A stretch of 64,000 nt of DNA. Origin: Neorhizobium galegae bv. officinalis. Lineage in GTDB: Bacteria > Pseudomonadota > Alphaproteobacteria > Rhizobiales > Rhizobiaceae. Where the stretch lies: assembly GCA_000985875.1 (NCBI GenBank), contig CCRI01000011.1, positions 186,001 through 250,000 on the forward strand, written 5' to 3'. This document shows positions 49,093-56,788 of the stretch, in pieces. The number at the start of each line of letters is the position of its first letter. Position 1 is the first letter of the stretch. A program made the position numbers and the translations under genes. The notes beneath the pieces are model-generated. The model did not search any database. It was given only the letters and a program-made list of their open reading frames with translations, and was not told the DNA's origin.

Positions 49093-49596
49093 ATGGAGAG
49101 ACTGCTTTTTAGGAACCTGCGGCCGCTCTACGGCTGGTTTTTCATCGTCGCCTGGTTCGCCATTCTCGGATTGATGACCTGGGTGTTTTTCCGCAACAGC
49201 GGCATTGCGCAAGAGCCGTTCAGGGCGCTCATCCTCGCCTTCTTCTGGGGGCTGGGAGGCTGGCTGGCGTCCGGATCCCTTGGCCGGCCGATCGTCTCTG
49301 TCCGGCAGGAAGGCGACGGCAGCTGGATCGTCACTCGTCGTTGGCTCTGGACCCATGACGAGGAGCGCATTGATCCCGATCGCCTGCCGCCGCCAACTGT
49401 CGAGGCGGAAAGCGACGGGGAGGGCGGCATGCACTACCGCTGTCTTCTGAAGACGCCGGAACACGGCTCCGTGGAATTCAGCGAACACCTCAAGCTCGAC
49501 AAGGCCGCCCTTGCGCGCGACCGCATGGCATCGCTGATCAGGAGCGCCAGAACCAGGACGGCGAAAAGCCCTCCGCCGCTTCCAGGTTCGCGCTAG
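49093..49596 (+). CDS. Two-segment membrane protein of unknown function
   Basis: I do not recognise this 167-residue protein. Two hydrophobic segments (about 13-33 and 44-62) are followed by a soluble tail of 100 residues with WIVTRRWLWTHDEERIDPDRL. It may be anchored in the inner membrane with a cytoplasmic or periplasmic domain. Its end overlaps the end of the convergent rhodanese gene by four bases. A GGGAGGC ribosome-binding site lies before its ATG. Confidence 0.7.
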   Translation: MERLLFRNLRPLYGWFFIVAWFAILGLMTWVFFRNSGIAQEPFRALILAFFWGLGGWLASGSLGRPIVSVRQEGDGSWIVTRRWLWTHDEERIDPDRLPPPTVEAESDGEGGMHYRCLLKTPEHGSVEFSEHLKLDKAALARDRMASLIRSARTRTAKSPPPLPGSR

Positions 49597-50132
49597 GCCG
49601 TCCGGTTCCAAGGCATGCGCTGAAGCAGGAGGGCGAGGCCGCACCAGCCGCTGAAGCCGGCAAAAGCGAGCATGAAGCCGAAGAAGCCGGCGAGCGCGAA
49701 GGCAGGCGTCAGGCCGACAAAGCCGAGAGCGACGAAAAGCAGCACCAGGCTCCCGACGATCATCTGCACCTGGCGAAAGATCGACGGCCCACCTGTGGCA
49801 AGTCCGACGACAGGCAAGCCTGCCTGTTTCCATGCGGTGATGCCGCCTTCGAGATTGTAGATCCGGTGAGCCGGCAGAATATCCTCGAGTTTACGGCAGG
49901 CCTCTTCGCCGCGCCCGCCCTTCAGGCAATGCACGACGATCTTCCGGTTTTCCGGGATCGTGAAATTCTGCCGCAGGCCGGCCACGGAACCAAGGGGCAG
50001 CGAGGCGGCGGCGCCGATATGCTCCTCCCGGAACTCGTCCGGCTCGCGCACGTCGATCAGGATCGCATCGCCTGCAGCCAGCCAGTCGGCCGCCTGCGTC
50101 GCGGATACGGTTCTCGTGGTTTCCCTGCGCAT
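49593..50132 (-). CDS. Rhodanese-domain protein with C-terminal membrane segments
   Basis: This 179-residue protein has a rhodanese domain (about 8-112) with the active-site loop HCLKGGRGE, in which Cys69 would carry the persulfide sulfur. It ends in two hydrophobic segments of a DUF2892-type inner-membrane domain. It would transfer sulfur or detoxify sulfide or persulfide at the membrane. The upstream ArsR-type repressor ends one base before it. That repressor resembles BigR, which controls a rhodanese-containing operon in related bacteria, so a matching role is likely. Confidence 0.88.
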   Translation of the reverse strand: MRRETTRTVSATQAADWLAAGDAILIDVREPDEFREEHIGAAASLPLGSVAGLRQNFTIPENRKIVVHCLKGGRGEEACRKLEDILPAHRIYNLEGGITAWKQAGLPVVGLATGGPSIFRQVQMIVGSLVLLFVALGFVGLTPAFALAGFFGFMLAFAGFSGWCGLALLLQRMPWNRTA

Positions 50133-50133
50133 C

Positions 50134-50436
50134 TCAATTTCCCTTGCAGAAATGTTGGTAGAGGATGCCCATCAGTTCGCCGACGGCCGGATGGGCGATG
50201 AAGTAAAAAAGCGTGCGGTGTTCCCGCCGGAAGTCGACGATGCCTTCCTCCTTCAACTTCGCCAGATGCTGCGACATCGAGGTCGGGGCTATCCCTGTCG
50301 CCTCTATGAGCTCGGAGACATTGCGTTCCCCTTCCGCCAAGGCACAAAGAACCAGCAGCCGGTGGGAATTGGCGAGGCCCTTGAGGAAGTTCGCTACTTC
50401 CTCGGCCTTTACGGGCATTTCGTCTGTCAGGTCCAT
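50134..50436 (-). CDS. ArsR-family repressor of the BigR/SqrR type
   Basis: This 100-residue winged-helix repressor has HRLLVLCALAEGERNVSEL and GIAPTSMSQHLAKLKEEGIVDFRREHRTLFYF in parts. Cys31 and Cys97 are 66 residues apart, the same distance as the persulfide-sensing pair of SqrR (41 and 107) and BigR (42 and 108). It should release DNA when sulfide or persulfide is present and induce the rhodanese gene. A 12-base inverted repeat lies between this gene and the divergent AhpD-like gene and is a candidate operator. Confidence 0.85.
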   Translation of the reverse strand: MDLTDEMPVKAEEVANFLKGLANSHRLLVLCALAEGERNVSELIEATGIAPTSMSQHLAKLKEEGIVDFRREHRTLFYFIAHPAVGELMGILYQHFCKGN

Positions 50437-50446
50437 GGGAAGTCTC

Positions 50447-50492
50447 TTTACAATTCATGTTTTTATTATATCATAAAATTATGAATTGTAAA
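50447..50492. promoter_or_regulatory. Inverted repeat, candidate BigR/SqrR-type operator
   Basis: The arms TTTACAATTCAT (50447-50458) and ATGAATTGTAAA (50481-50492) are perfect over 12 bases with a 22-base AT-rich centre. The dyad lies between the repressor gene and the divergent AhpD-like gene and covers both probable promoters. Confidence 0.65.
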
Positions 50493-50509
50493 GACGGCAG
50501 GAGGCCGGA

Positions 50510-50857
50510 ATGATGAAAGACTATCGCCAGATCACCAGGGACATATCCACCTATACCGCCGAGATGCGGAAGCTGACGCCCGACGCGATGCAGGGATTTT
50601 ACGCTCTGTCGAAGGGGGCCGGCGCCGATGGGGCGCTGGACAGGAAGACGAAGGAACTGATTGCGCTCGCGATCGGCATCACTCAGCGGTGCGACGGCTG
50701 TATCGGCTTTCATGCCAAGGCGTTACACGGGCTCGGCGCCACGCGACAGGAGATTGCCGAAGTTGCGGCGATGGGCGCCTATATGGGCGGCGGTCCTGCG
50801 CTGATGTATGCAGCAGATACGTTGCGCGCCTGGGATCAGTTTTCAGAAGTGGCGTGA
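50510..50857 (+). CDS. Carboxymuconolactone-decarboxylase/AhpD-like protein
   Basis: This 115-residue protein has the CMD-family core with the redox motif Cys-x-x-Cys region GITQRCDGCIGFHAKAL, like AhpD, which recharges antioxidant enzymes. The mature fold is helical and forms oligomers. It is divergent from the BigR-like repressor with a shared dyad, so it is probably derepressed by sulfide or persulfide stress. The start is one of two adjacent Met codons after AGGAGGCC. Confidence 0.87.
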   Translation: MMKDYRQITRDISTYTAEMRKLTPDAMQGFYALSKGAGADGALDRKTKELIALAIGITQRCDGCIGFHAKALHGLGATRQEIAEVAAMGAYMGGGPALMYAADTLRAWDQFSEVA

Positions 50858-50860
50858 AAG

Positions 50861-50883
50861 GGAAGGCGGTCCGGCCGCCTTCC
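50861..50883. terminator. Bidirectional terminator between the AhpD-like gene and preA
   Basis: Arms GGAAGGCGG (50861-50869) and CCGCCTTCC (50875-50883) flank a five-base loop and are followed by TTTCTCC on the plus strand. It separates the two convergent genes. Confidence 0.65.
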
Positions 50884-50898
50884 TTTCTCCATGCCATT

Positions 50899-52212
50899 TT
50901 ACTCGGCGGCCTGCCGTGCCATCGGGTTGTTCGGATGCTGGGTCCAGTTGGCGTAGGTCGGGTCGACCACCTTGCCGGTGCGCTTGTCGAGATCGCCGGC
51001 GGGCAGCGCTTCCATGGTGATGCAGTTCTCGACGGGACAGACGTTGACGCAGAGATTGCAGCCGACGCATTCCTCTTCCATCACCTCGAAATGGCGCACG
51101 CCGTCGACCATGCTGGTGATGGCCTGGTGGGACGTGTCCTCGCAGGCGATGTGGCAGCGGCCGCACTTGATGCAGGCGTCCTGGTCGATATGCGCCTTGG
51201 CGATGTAGTTGAGGTTCAAGTACTGCCAGTCGGTGACGTTGGGGACCGCGCGACAGATAACATCATCGAGCGAGCGGTGGCCCTTTTCGTCCATCCAGTC
51301 GGAAAGACCGGTGATCATTTCCTGGACGATCTTGAAGCCGTAGGTCATCGCCGCGGTGCAGACCTGCACGTTGCCGGCGCCGAGCGCCAGGAACTCGGCC
51401 GCGTCACGCCATGTGGTGATGCCGCCGATGCCGGAGATCGGCAGGCCGTAGGTTTCCGGATCGCGGGCGATCTCGGCGACCATGTTGAGCGCGATCGGCT
51501 TGACCGCCGGGCCGCAATAACCGCCATGGCTGCCCTTGCCGCCGACCGACGGGTTGGGCGAGAAGGTGTCGAGATCGACCGACACGATAGACGAGATCGT
51601 GTTGATCAGCGAGACGGCATCGGTGCCGCCGCGCTTGGCGGCGCGGGCAGGGTGGCGGATGTCGGTGATATTGGGCGTCAGCTTGGTGATGACCGGCATG
51701 CGGGTATACTGCTTGCACCAGCGCACCACCATTTCGATATATTCCGGCACCTGGCCGACGGCGGAGCCCATGCCGCGCTCGGACATGCCGTGCGGACAGC
51801 CGAAGTTGAGCTCGATGCCGTCGACTTCGGTCTCTTCCACCAGCGGCAGGATCGCCTTCCAGGCCTGTTCCTCGCAAGGGACCATGATCGAGGCGACGAT
51901 CGCCCGATCCGGCCAATTCTTCTTCACTTCCTTCATTTCGCGAAGGTTGGTGTAGAGGTCGCGGTCGGTGATCAACTCGATATTGTTCAAGCCGAGCAGC
52001 CGGCGGTCGGCGCCCCAGATCGCGCCGTAGCGCGGACCGTTGACGTTGACGACCGGCGGGCCTTCCTCGCCGAGCGTCTTCCAGACCACGCCGCCCCAGC
52101 CCGCCTTGAAGGCGCGCTCGACATTGTAGGCCTTGTCGGTCGGCGGCGCCGACGCCAGCCAGAACGGGTTGGGGGATTTGATGCCGACGAAATTGTTGCG
52201 GATATCAGCCAT
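50899..52212 (-). CDS. preA: NAD-dependent dihydropyrimidine dehydrogenase subunit PreA
   Basis: This 437-residue flavoprotein reduces uracil and thymine to dihydropyrimidines, step one of reductive pyrimidine degradation. An FMN barrel (about 1-310) carries the active-site Cys in FGCPHGMSERGMG. The C-terminus has two 4Fe-4S motifs, CIKCGRCHIACE and CVGCNLCVNVCP. It pairs with PreT, whose gene ends 13 bases upstream on the same strand. Products feed HydA and the ureidopropionase encoded about 10 kb away. Annotation as pydA is equivalent. Confidence 0.96.
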   Translation of the reverse strand: MADIRNNFVGIKSPNPFWLASAPPTDKAYNVERAFKAGWGGVVWKTLGEEGPPVVNVNGPRYGAIWGADRRLLGLNNIELITDRDLYTNLREMKEVKKNWPDRAIVASIMVPCEEQAWKAILPLVEETEVDGIELNFGCPHGMSERGMGSAVGQVPEYIEMVVRWCKQYTRMPVITKLTPNITDIRHPARAAKRGGTDAVSLINTISSIVSVDLDTFSPNPSVGGKGSHGGYCGPAVKPIALNMVAEIARDPETYGLPISGIGGITTWRDAAEFLALGAGNVQVCTAAMTYGFKIVQEMITGLSDWMDEKGHRSLDDVICRAVPNVTDWQYLNLNYIAKAHIDQDACIKCGRCHIACEDTSHQAITSMVDGVRHFEVMEEECVGCNLCVNVCPVENCITMEALPAGDLDKRTGKVVDPTYANWTQHPNNPMARQAAE

Positions 52213-52225
52213 GATCGTTCTCCCC

Positions 52226-53611
52226 TCAAGCCACTGCGGTTGCCGGCTGCGCTGCGGCAGCCAGGGCTTTTGCGATGCTTTCCGCGGCGTCGCGCCCTTG
52301 CGCGACGGCCGACACGGTCAGGTCCTCACCTGACCCGATGCAGTCACCGCCGGCCCAGACGCCCTCGATCGAGGTGCGGCCTTCGGCATCGACGACGATC
52401 TTGCCCTTCTCGAACTGCAGCGCGCCGAGGCCCGAGGCGGAGAAGGTCTGGCCGATTGCCTTGAAGATCTGGTCTGCGGCGATGACGCCGGTCTCGCCGG
52501 TGCCGATCAGCTTGCCGTCACGCATCGCGGTATATTCCACCTCGATGCCGGCGACATGAGCGCCATTGGGGCCGTCCTTGCCGATGATCGATTTCGGCGC
52601 CAGCCAGTGGCGGATGATGACGCCGTTGGCGGTCGCCAGATCCTGCTCGTAAGGGGAGGCGTTCATGTTGTCCTTGCCGCGGCGATAGCAGATCGTCACC
52701 TCTTCGGCGCCAAGCAGCTTCGACTGGATCGCGGCGTCGATGGCGGTCATGCCGCCGCCGAGGACGACGACGCGCCGGCCGATCGGCAGTACGCTCTTGT
52801 CCTTTGCCTGGCGAAGGGCGGCGATGAAATCCACCGCATCCTCGACGCCGGTGAGGCTCTCGCCTTCGATGCCGAGACCGTTGACGCCGGCAAGGCCCAT
52901 GCCGAGGAAAACGGCGTCATACTGGGCGGTCAGGTCGGAGAGCGAGAAATCCCGGCCGAGCGCCTGGCCGTTCCGGATCTCGATGCCGCCGATCGCGGTG
53001 ACGTAATCCACTTCGCGGGCGGCGAAGTCATCGACCGCCTTGTAGGTGGCGATGCCGTATTCGTTGAGGCCGCCTGCCTTTTCACGCGCTTCGAGAACGA
53101 CGACGGAGTGACCGTGCATGGCGAGCCGGTGTGCTGCGGCAAGGCCGGCGGGGCCCGCGCCGACGACGGCGATCGTCTTGCCGGTCGGAGCCTTGCGGCT
53201 GTAGAACTGCCGGCCCTGTTCCATGGCGATGTCGGTCGCATAACGCTGCAGCTTGCCGATCTCGACCGGCTTGTCTTCGGCCGTGTTGCGCACGCAGGCC
53301 TGTTCGCAGAGCGTTTCGGTGGGACAGACGCGGGCGCACATGCCGCCCAGAATATTCTGGTCGAAGATGGTCTTCGCCGACCCGATCGGATTGCCCGTCT
53401 GTATCTGTCTTATGAACAGCGGGATATCGATGGAGGTGGGACAGGCCGTCATGCACGGCGCGTCGTAGCAGAAATAACAGCGATCGGATTCGACCAGCGC
53501 CTCGTGCCTGTCGAGACGCGGGTGGAGATCGGCGAAATTCGCCTCATACTCCGCCGATGAAAGACGACCGGCTTCAATGCCGGCCTGCGGACCGTTTCCC
53601 AGTCGTTCCAT
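52226..53611 (-). CDS. preT: NAD(P)-dependent dihydropyrimidine dehydrogenase subunit PreT
   Basis: This 461-residue partner supplies electrons to PreA from NAD(P)H. The N-terminal part (about 35-105) has iron-sulfur cysteines in CYFCYDAPCMTACPTSIDI and CARVCPTETLCEQAC. The FAD motif is VVGAGPAGLAAAHRL and the NAD motif VVVLGGGMTAIDAA. It is the first gene of the operon. A RutR-like operator lies 65 to 80 bases upstream, linking it with the distant hydA cluster. Confidence 0.95.
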   Translation of the reverse strand: MERLGNGPQAGIEAGRLSSAEYEANFADLHPRLDRHEALVESDRCYFCYDAPCMTACPTSIDIPLFIRQIQTGNPIGSAKTIFDQNILGGMCARVCPTETLCEQACVRNTAEDKPVEIGKLQRYATDIAMEQGRQFYSRKAPTGKTIAVVGAGPAGLAAAHRLAMHGHSVVVLEAREKAGGLNEYGIATYKAVDDFAAREVDYVTAIGGIEIRNGQALGRDFSLSDLTAQYDAVFLGMGLAGVNGLGIEGESLTGVEDAVDFIAALRQAKDKSVLPIGRRVVVLGGGMTAIDAAIQSKLLGAEEVTICYRRGKDNMNASPYEQDLATANGVIIRHWLAPKSIIGKDGPNGAHVAGIEVEYTAMRDGKLIGTGETGVIAADQIFKAIGQTFSASGLGALQFEKGKIVVDAEGRTSIEGVWAGGDCIGSGEDLTVSAVAQGRDAAESIAKALAAAAQPATAVA

Positions 53612-53675
53612 CCTAAGTTCCCTCTTTTATGGATTCATGGACAACTATTGGGCAAAAGGTACCACAGCATAAAAA

Positions 53676-53691
53676 TTTATCAAACGGTAAA
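53676..53691. promoter_or_regulatory. RutR-like operator upstream of preT
   Basis: The reverse complement, TTTACCGTTTGATAAA, agrees with the site at 42921-42936 at 13 of 16 positions and with the RutR consensus at 10 of 14. It lies 65 bases before the preT start, inside the likely promoter. A perfect TATCATGATA dyad follows at 53730-53739, of unknown use. Confidence 0.65.
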
Positions 53692-53837
53692 TTTTTGAAA
53701 AGAGCGGGGCTTTATCAGGTCGCCCGACATATCATGATAAAAAGAGTCCACTTTAATCTTTACTCCGAAAATCAACTTTAATATGGTGCCGGCCATCGAG
53801 GAACCGAAGCGTGAGCAGAATCGGCGGCGAGGGGCGT

Positions 53838-54242
53838 ATGGCCAAGAAACAGAAGCAGAAAAACGGCAATTCCGGCTCGGAGGCGAAGAGCGCCGAAACG
53901 CGGGGACCGGCGGTGACCGACGTTCGCAGCTTCCTCTATGTCGGGGGCCGTGACTGTCAGGTGGCGCACCTGAGGGAGATCGCCAGCAATTTCGGCGCCG
54001 AACTGATCCACCACGACGGCGGGCTTCGCGAGGCGGTCTCCCGCATCGACACGGTGCTGCCGTCGGTCGACTGCGTCTTCTGCCCTATCGACTGTATCAG
54101 CCACGATGCGTGCCTGAGGGTGAAGACCGGCTGCAAGAAGTTCGGTGTCACCTTCGTGCCGCTCCGCAACGGCTCCAAATCCAGTCTGGAGCGGGCGCTC
54201 CAGACCATGAAGGAACGCAATGATGAACGAAGAACGTCGTGA
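53838..54242 (+). CDS. DUF2325 domain protein
   Basis: This 134-residue protein has a lysine-rich lead (MAKKQKQKNG) followed by a DUF2325 domain: VRSFLYVGGRDCQVAHLREIASNFGAELIHHDGG in parts, then VFCPIDCISHDACLRVK. The two Cys residues and nearby His could bind metal. The fold is a Rossmann-like domain; function is unknown. The ATG at 53838 has GAGGGG before it; a GTG at 53811 is possible. The next small gene overlaps its end by 23 bases. Confidence 0.82.
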   Translation: MAKKQKQKNGNSGSEAKSAETRGPAVTDVRSFLYVGGRDCQVAHLREIASNFGAELIHHDGGLREAVSRIDTVLPSVDCVFCPIDCISHDACLRVKTGCKKFGVTFVPLRNGSKSSLERALQTMKERNDERRTS

Positions 54243-54444
54243 CACCAGCCTTTTCATCGGCCTGCACAAGCTCGCCGCACAGAATGGCGACGGGTTGGTG
54301 CCGGAACTTTACGCGCTGCTGACGGCCCGCGCCGAGGCGGCGGCGGATATGACCAATGTGGTGACGATGCCGAGGGCTGAACGGACGCGCTCGGTGGATG
54401 TTGCCGAAGTTGAAAGCGCAAAGGTCCTGGCTTTTAGGCGGTAG
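54220..54444 (+). CDS. Small unknown protein coupled to DUF2325 gene
   Basis: I do not recognise this 74-residue protein. It is helical and soluble (LFIGLHKLAAQNGDGLVPELYALLTARAEA in parts) with no obvious motif. It starts within the end of the DUF2325 gene, in another frame, so the two are co-translated. Two adjacent Met codons (54220 and 54223) give the possible starts. Confidence 0.65.
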   Translation: MMNEERRDTSLFIGLHKLAAQNGDGLVPELYALLTARAEAAADMTNVVTMPRAERTRSVDVAEVESAKVLAFRR

Positions 54445-54504
54445 GCCATTCCCCTCTGGCCATTTCCCTACAAGGAACAAGGCAATCGCATATGGGACGC
54501 GGGG

Positions 54505-54626
54505 CGGTGCGGCACTCGTAACCCTCCCCCTTGTGGGGAGGGTGGCCGGCAGGCGGGCGGGGTTTTATTCGGAGCGAAGACCCCTCCCCAACCCCTCCCC
54601 ACAAGGGGGAGGGGCTCCACGCACCG
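54505..54626. repeat. RIME-like palindromic repeat, copy 4
   Basis: This copy runs in the same orientation as 18472-18593, with ends CGGTGCGG and CGCACCG and the same hairpins. It lies between two genes that converge. The flanking AATCGCATATGGGA at about 54484 is shared with the outside of copy 1. The repeat has no coding role. Confidence 0.85.
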
Positions 54627-54688
54627 CCCCAAAAATCCCATATAGCCTTCCGTTGTGGAGAAGATAACCGCCACGCCAAAGGGAGGCC

Positions 54689-55060
54689 TTAAACCTCCCG
54701 CGCCTGCAAAAACGCTCCCGCGGTGACGATCAGCCAGCCCAGCATCATCCCCGTCCCGCCGACCGGTGCGGCCATCGGAAACAGCCGGTCGCCGAGATAG
54801 TGCCGCGAGACGAGATCGCCGGCGAAGACGATCGTGCCGAGACCCAGCACCAGCGCGGCAAGCGTCGCCGTGCGAAAATACCGGTAACCGAGATAGAGCC
54901 CCAGCAGCACCGGCGCGTGCGCCAGGCACATGGTCGAGGCTGAGCCTAAGAAAACCGTGTCGCCACCATGGCTTGCCGCCGCCGCCAGGGCAACGCCGGC
55001 GGCGCCCATCAGGCCGCTCACAAACAGAATCAACGGCCGCAATTTATGGAGTCTTTCCAA
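54689..55060 (-). CDS. DUF423 membrane protein
   Basis: This 123-residue protein has four hydrophobic segments and the DUF423 pattern (LMGAAGVALAAAASHG near the N-terminus, then FAGDLVSRHYLGDRLFPMAAPVGGTGMMLGW in parts). The function is unknown. A TTG start at 55060 is proposed: it follows AAGGAATAGG and lies four bases past the truncated-haemoglobin stop, which fits coupled translation. A Met later in the frame would remove the first membrane segment. Confidence 0.78.
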   Translation of the reverse strand: MERLHKLRPLILFVSGLMGAAGVALAAAASHGGDTVFLGSASTMCLAHAPVLLGLYLGYRYFRTATLAALVLGLGTIVFAGDLVSRHYLGDRLFPMAAPVGGTGMMLGWLIVTAGAFLQAREV

Positions 55061-55064
55061 CGGC

Positions 55065-55454
55065 CTATTCCTTGTTCTGCATATGGAAGGCAAGCCGCTC
55101 GATCGGCGGCCAGATGATCTCGCGAAGCTTTGGATTTTCGATCGTCTCGTCCATGGCGCGGCGGAAGCAGAGCATCCATTCGTCGCGCTCGAGAGGCCCG
55201 ATCGCCGCGCCGAAATGGCGCGACCGCAGCCGCGGGTGGCCGTGTTTTTCCACATAGACCGGCGGGCCGCCGAGATAGCCGGTCAGATAATCGTAGAGTT
55301 TCGCTTCGCTGCCTTCGAGGCTCGGCGGATGAACGGCGCGGCAATGGGCCGCTCCCGGCAGCGTATCCATCAGCTCGTAGAAGCGTTTCACCAGCGCCCG
55401 CACGGTCGCGTCGCCGCCGATCGCCTCGTAAAGTGTGATGGTCTCGTCCGCCAT
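55065..55454 (-). CDS. Truncated haemoglobin, group II type
   Basis: This 129-residue haem protein has the truncated-haemoglobin fold: proximal His in HPRLRSRHFGAAIG, a Trp in ERDEWMLCFRRAM and Tyr in RFYELMD. The pattern fits the group II (TrHbO) class. It may bind oxygen or detoxify NO. The DUF423 gene follows after four bases. No nitrate or NO gene is adjacent. Confidence 0.88.
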   Translation of the reverse strand: MADETITLYEAIGGDATVRALVKRFYELMDTLPGAAHCRAVHPPSLEGSEAKLYDYLTGYLGGPPVYVEKHGHPRLRSRHFGAAIGPLERDEWMLCFRRAMDETIENPKLREIIWPPIERLAFHMQNKE

Positions 55455-55597
55455 GCCCGTCCGGCCCGTTCGTTCTGATCGTTCCGAACGGTGTTACCGA
55501 TCCGTGCCGGAGCGGGCAAGCGCCACGGCGTCGCAGATCAGGGCCACCGGGTCTCAAGCAACATGCAAGCGTTCAGGATCGCTCGACCAGAGACCGG

Positions 55598-55777
55598 TCA
55601 ATCCGACCCTGCCTCCACTTCCTTGGCATTGGGTTCGGCCAGCGAGCCGGCGCCGGGGGTCTTCTCCCTGTCAATCAGATGCTCCTTGGCATACGGGCCG
55701 GCCGACGGATGTCTTGCCGTTTTCACCGGTTTCCCCCTGTGCTCGATGACTTCCTGTGCAGTCCGTTCTTCAGGCAT
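55598..55777 (-). CDS. 59-residue hydrophilic protein with EcfG-type promoter
   Basis: This small soluble protein (59 residues, many Lys, Glu, Pro) has no domain I recognise; HRGKPVKTARHPSAGPYAKEHL is its middle. An AAGGAGGACC ribosome-binding site lies just before the ATG and a perfect GGAAC-N16-CGTT promoter 33 to 57 bases upstream, so it is probably induced by the general stress response. It may be a desiccation-type or regulatory protein. An upstream Met at 55852 would extend it across that promoter and is rejected. Confidence 0.78.
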   Translation of the reverse strand: MPEERTAQEVIEHRGKPVKTARHPSAGPYAKEHLIDREKTPGAGSLAEPNAKEVEAGSD

Positions 55778-55809
55778 TTTGGTCCTCCTTGTTAGGGTCT
55801 CAGAAAGCC

Positions 55810-55834
55810 AACGTTGGGGGAGGAAAGGAGTTCC
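55810..55834 (-). promoter_or_regulatory. EcfG-type general stress promoter
   Basis: On the minus strand GGAAC (complement of 55830-55834) is followed after 16 bases by CGTT (complement of 55810-55813), a perfect match to the EcfG consensus. It would start transcription about 25 bases before the 59-aa gene. Confidence 0.75.
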
Positions 55835-55901
55835 CGGATGCAGGACTGACAACAGCCTGCCGAGTTAGCAACGAGATGCGGCCTGCCGTGAAGGGAGATA
55901 A

Positions 55902-55929
55902 GCGGAACCGGGAGAGAGCCCGGTTCCGC
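55902..55929. terminator. Hairpin between the sugar ABC operon and the 59-aa gene
   Basis: Stem arms GCGGAACCGGG (55902-55912) and CCCGGTTCCGC (55919-55929) enclose six bases. No T run follows, so it may be a processing or weak termination site after the ABC ATPase gene. Confidence 0.45.
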
Positions 55930-55988
55930 CACTGCACTACCCTTTGTCAGCGGCGGGCTTCAAAGGGCAGCGCAATTCGGTCTGGCAG

Positions 55989-56774
55989 TCATGCCACTTT
56001 CATGGCGCCGGGGCCGGGCGTGGCGCCGGGGGGCACCTTGCCGAGGATGATCATGCCGAGCACTTCGTCCTTGGTAACGTCTTCGGTGCGGGCATGGCCG
56101 ACCACCTTGCCGTTCTTCATCACGAAGACGCGGTCGGCGAGGTCGAAGACGTCGTGGATGTCGTGGCTGATCAGGAAGATGCCGATGCCTTCGCGCTTCA
56201 GCTGCTTGATGAGGTCGCCCACCTGCGCCGTTTCCTGGGGCCCGAGTGCTGCCGTCGGCTCGTCCATGATCAGGATGCGGGCGTCGAACAGGATCGCGCG
56301 GGCAATCGCAACCGACTGCCGCTGGCCGCCGGACAGCGCCTTCACCGGCTCCTTGAAGCGCTTGAAGTTGGGGTTCAAACGACCCATCACCTCGCGGGTG
56401 CTGGCCTCCATGGCGACGTCGTCGAGCGTGCCCCACTTGGTCTGCAGCTCGCGGCCGAGATAGAGATTGGCGGCGGCATCGACATTGTCGGCAACGGCAA
56501 GCGTCTGGTAGATCGTCTCGATGCCGTATTTCTTGGCGTCGCGCGGGTTGCGGATATCGACGGTCTCGCCGTTGATCATGATCTCGCCGTTGTCGCGCTT
56601 GTAGGCGCCCGACAGGACCTTGATCAGCGTCGACTTGCCGGCGCCGTTATGGCCGAGCAGCGCCACGACCTCGCCGGGGAAGAGATCGACCGAGGCATTC
56701 TCGACAGCGTGGATCCCGCCGAAGGAGATGGAAATGTTCTTCATTTCCACGAGCGGAGTGTTTTGTTCCGTCAC
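55989..56774 (-). CDS. Sugar ABC transporter ATP-binding protein (single domain)
   Basis: This 261-residue ATPase has Walker A GHNGAGKSTL, signature LSGGQRQSVAIARA and Walker B ILIMDEPTAAL. It belongs to the carbohydrate-uptake group 2 type, but it has only one nucleotide-binding domain, unlike the two-domain XylG or RbsA (about 500 residues). Rhizobial FrcA-like proteins have the same shape. It energises the permease encoded 14 bases upstream. The operon order is binding protein, permease, ATPase. Confidence 0.9.
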   Translation of the reverse strand: MTEQNTPLVEMKNISISFGGIHAVENASVDLFPGEVVALLGHNGAGKSTLIKVLSGAYKRDNGEIMINGETVDIRNPRDAKKYGIETIYQTLAVADNVDAAANLYLGRELQTKWGTLDDVAMEASTREVMGRLNPNFKRFKEPVKALSGGQRQSVAIARAILFDARILIMDEPTAALGPQETAQVGDLIKQLKREGIGIFLISHDIHDVFDLADRVFVMKNGKVVGHARTEDVTKDEVLGMIILGKVPPGATPGPGAMKVA

Positions 56775-56788
56775 GATGAAAACTCCTG

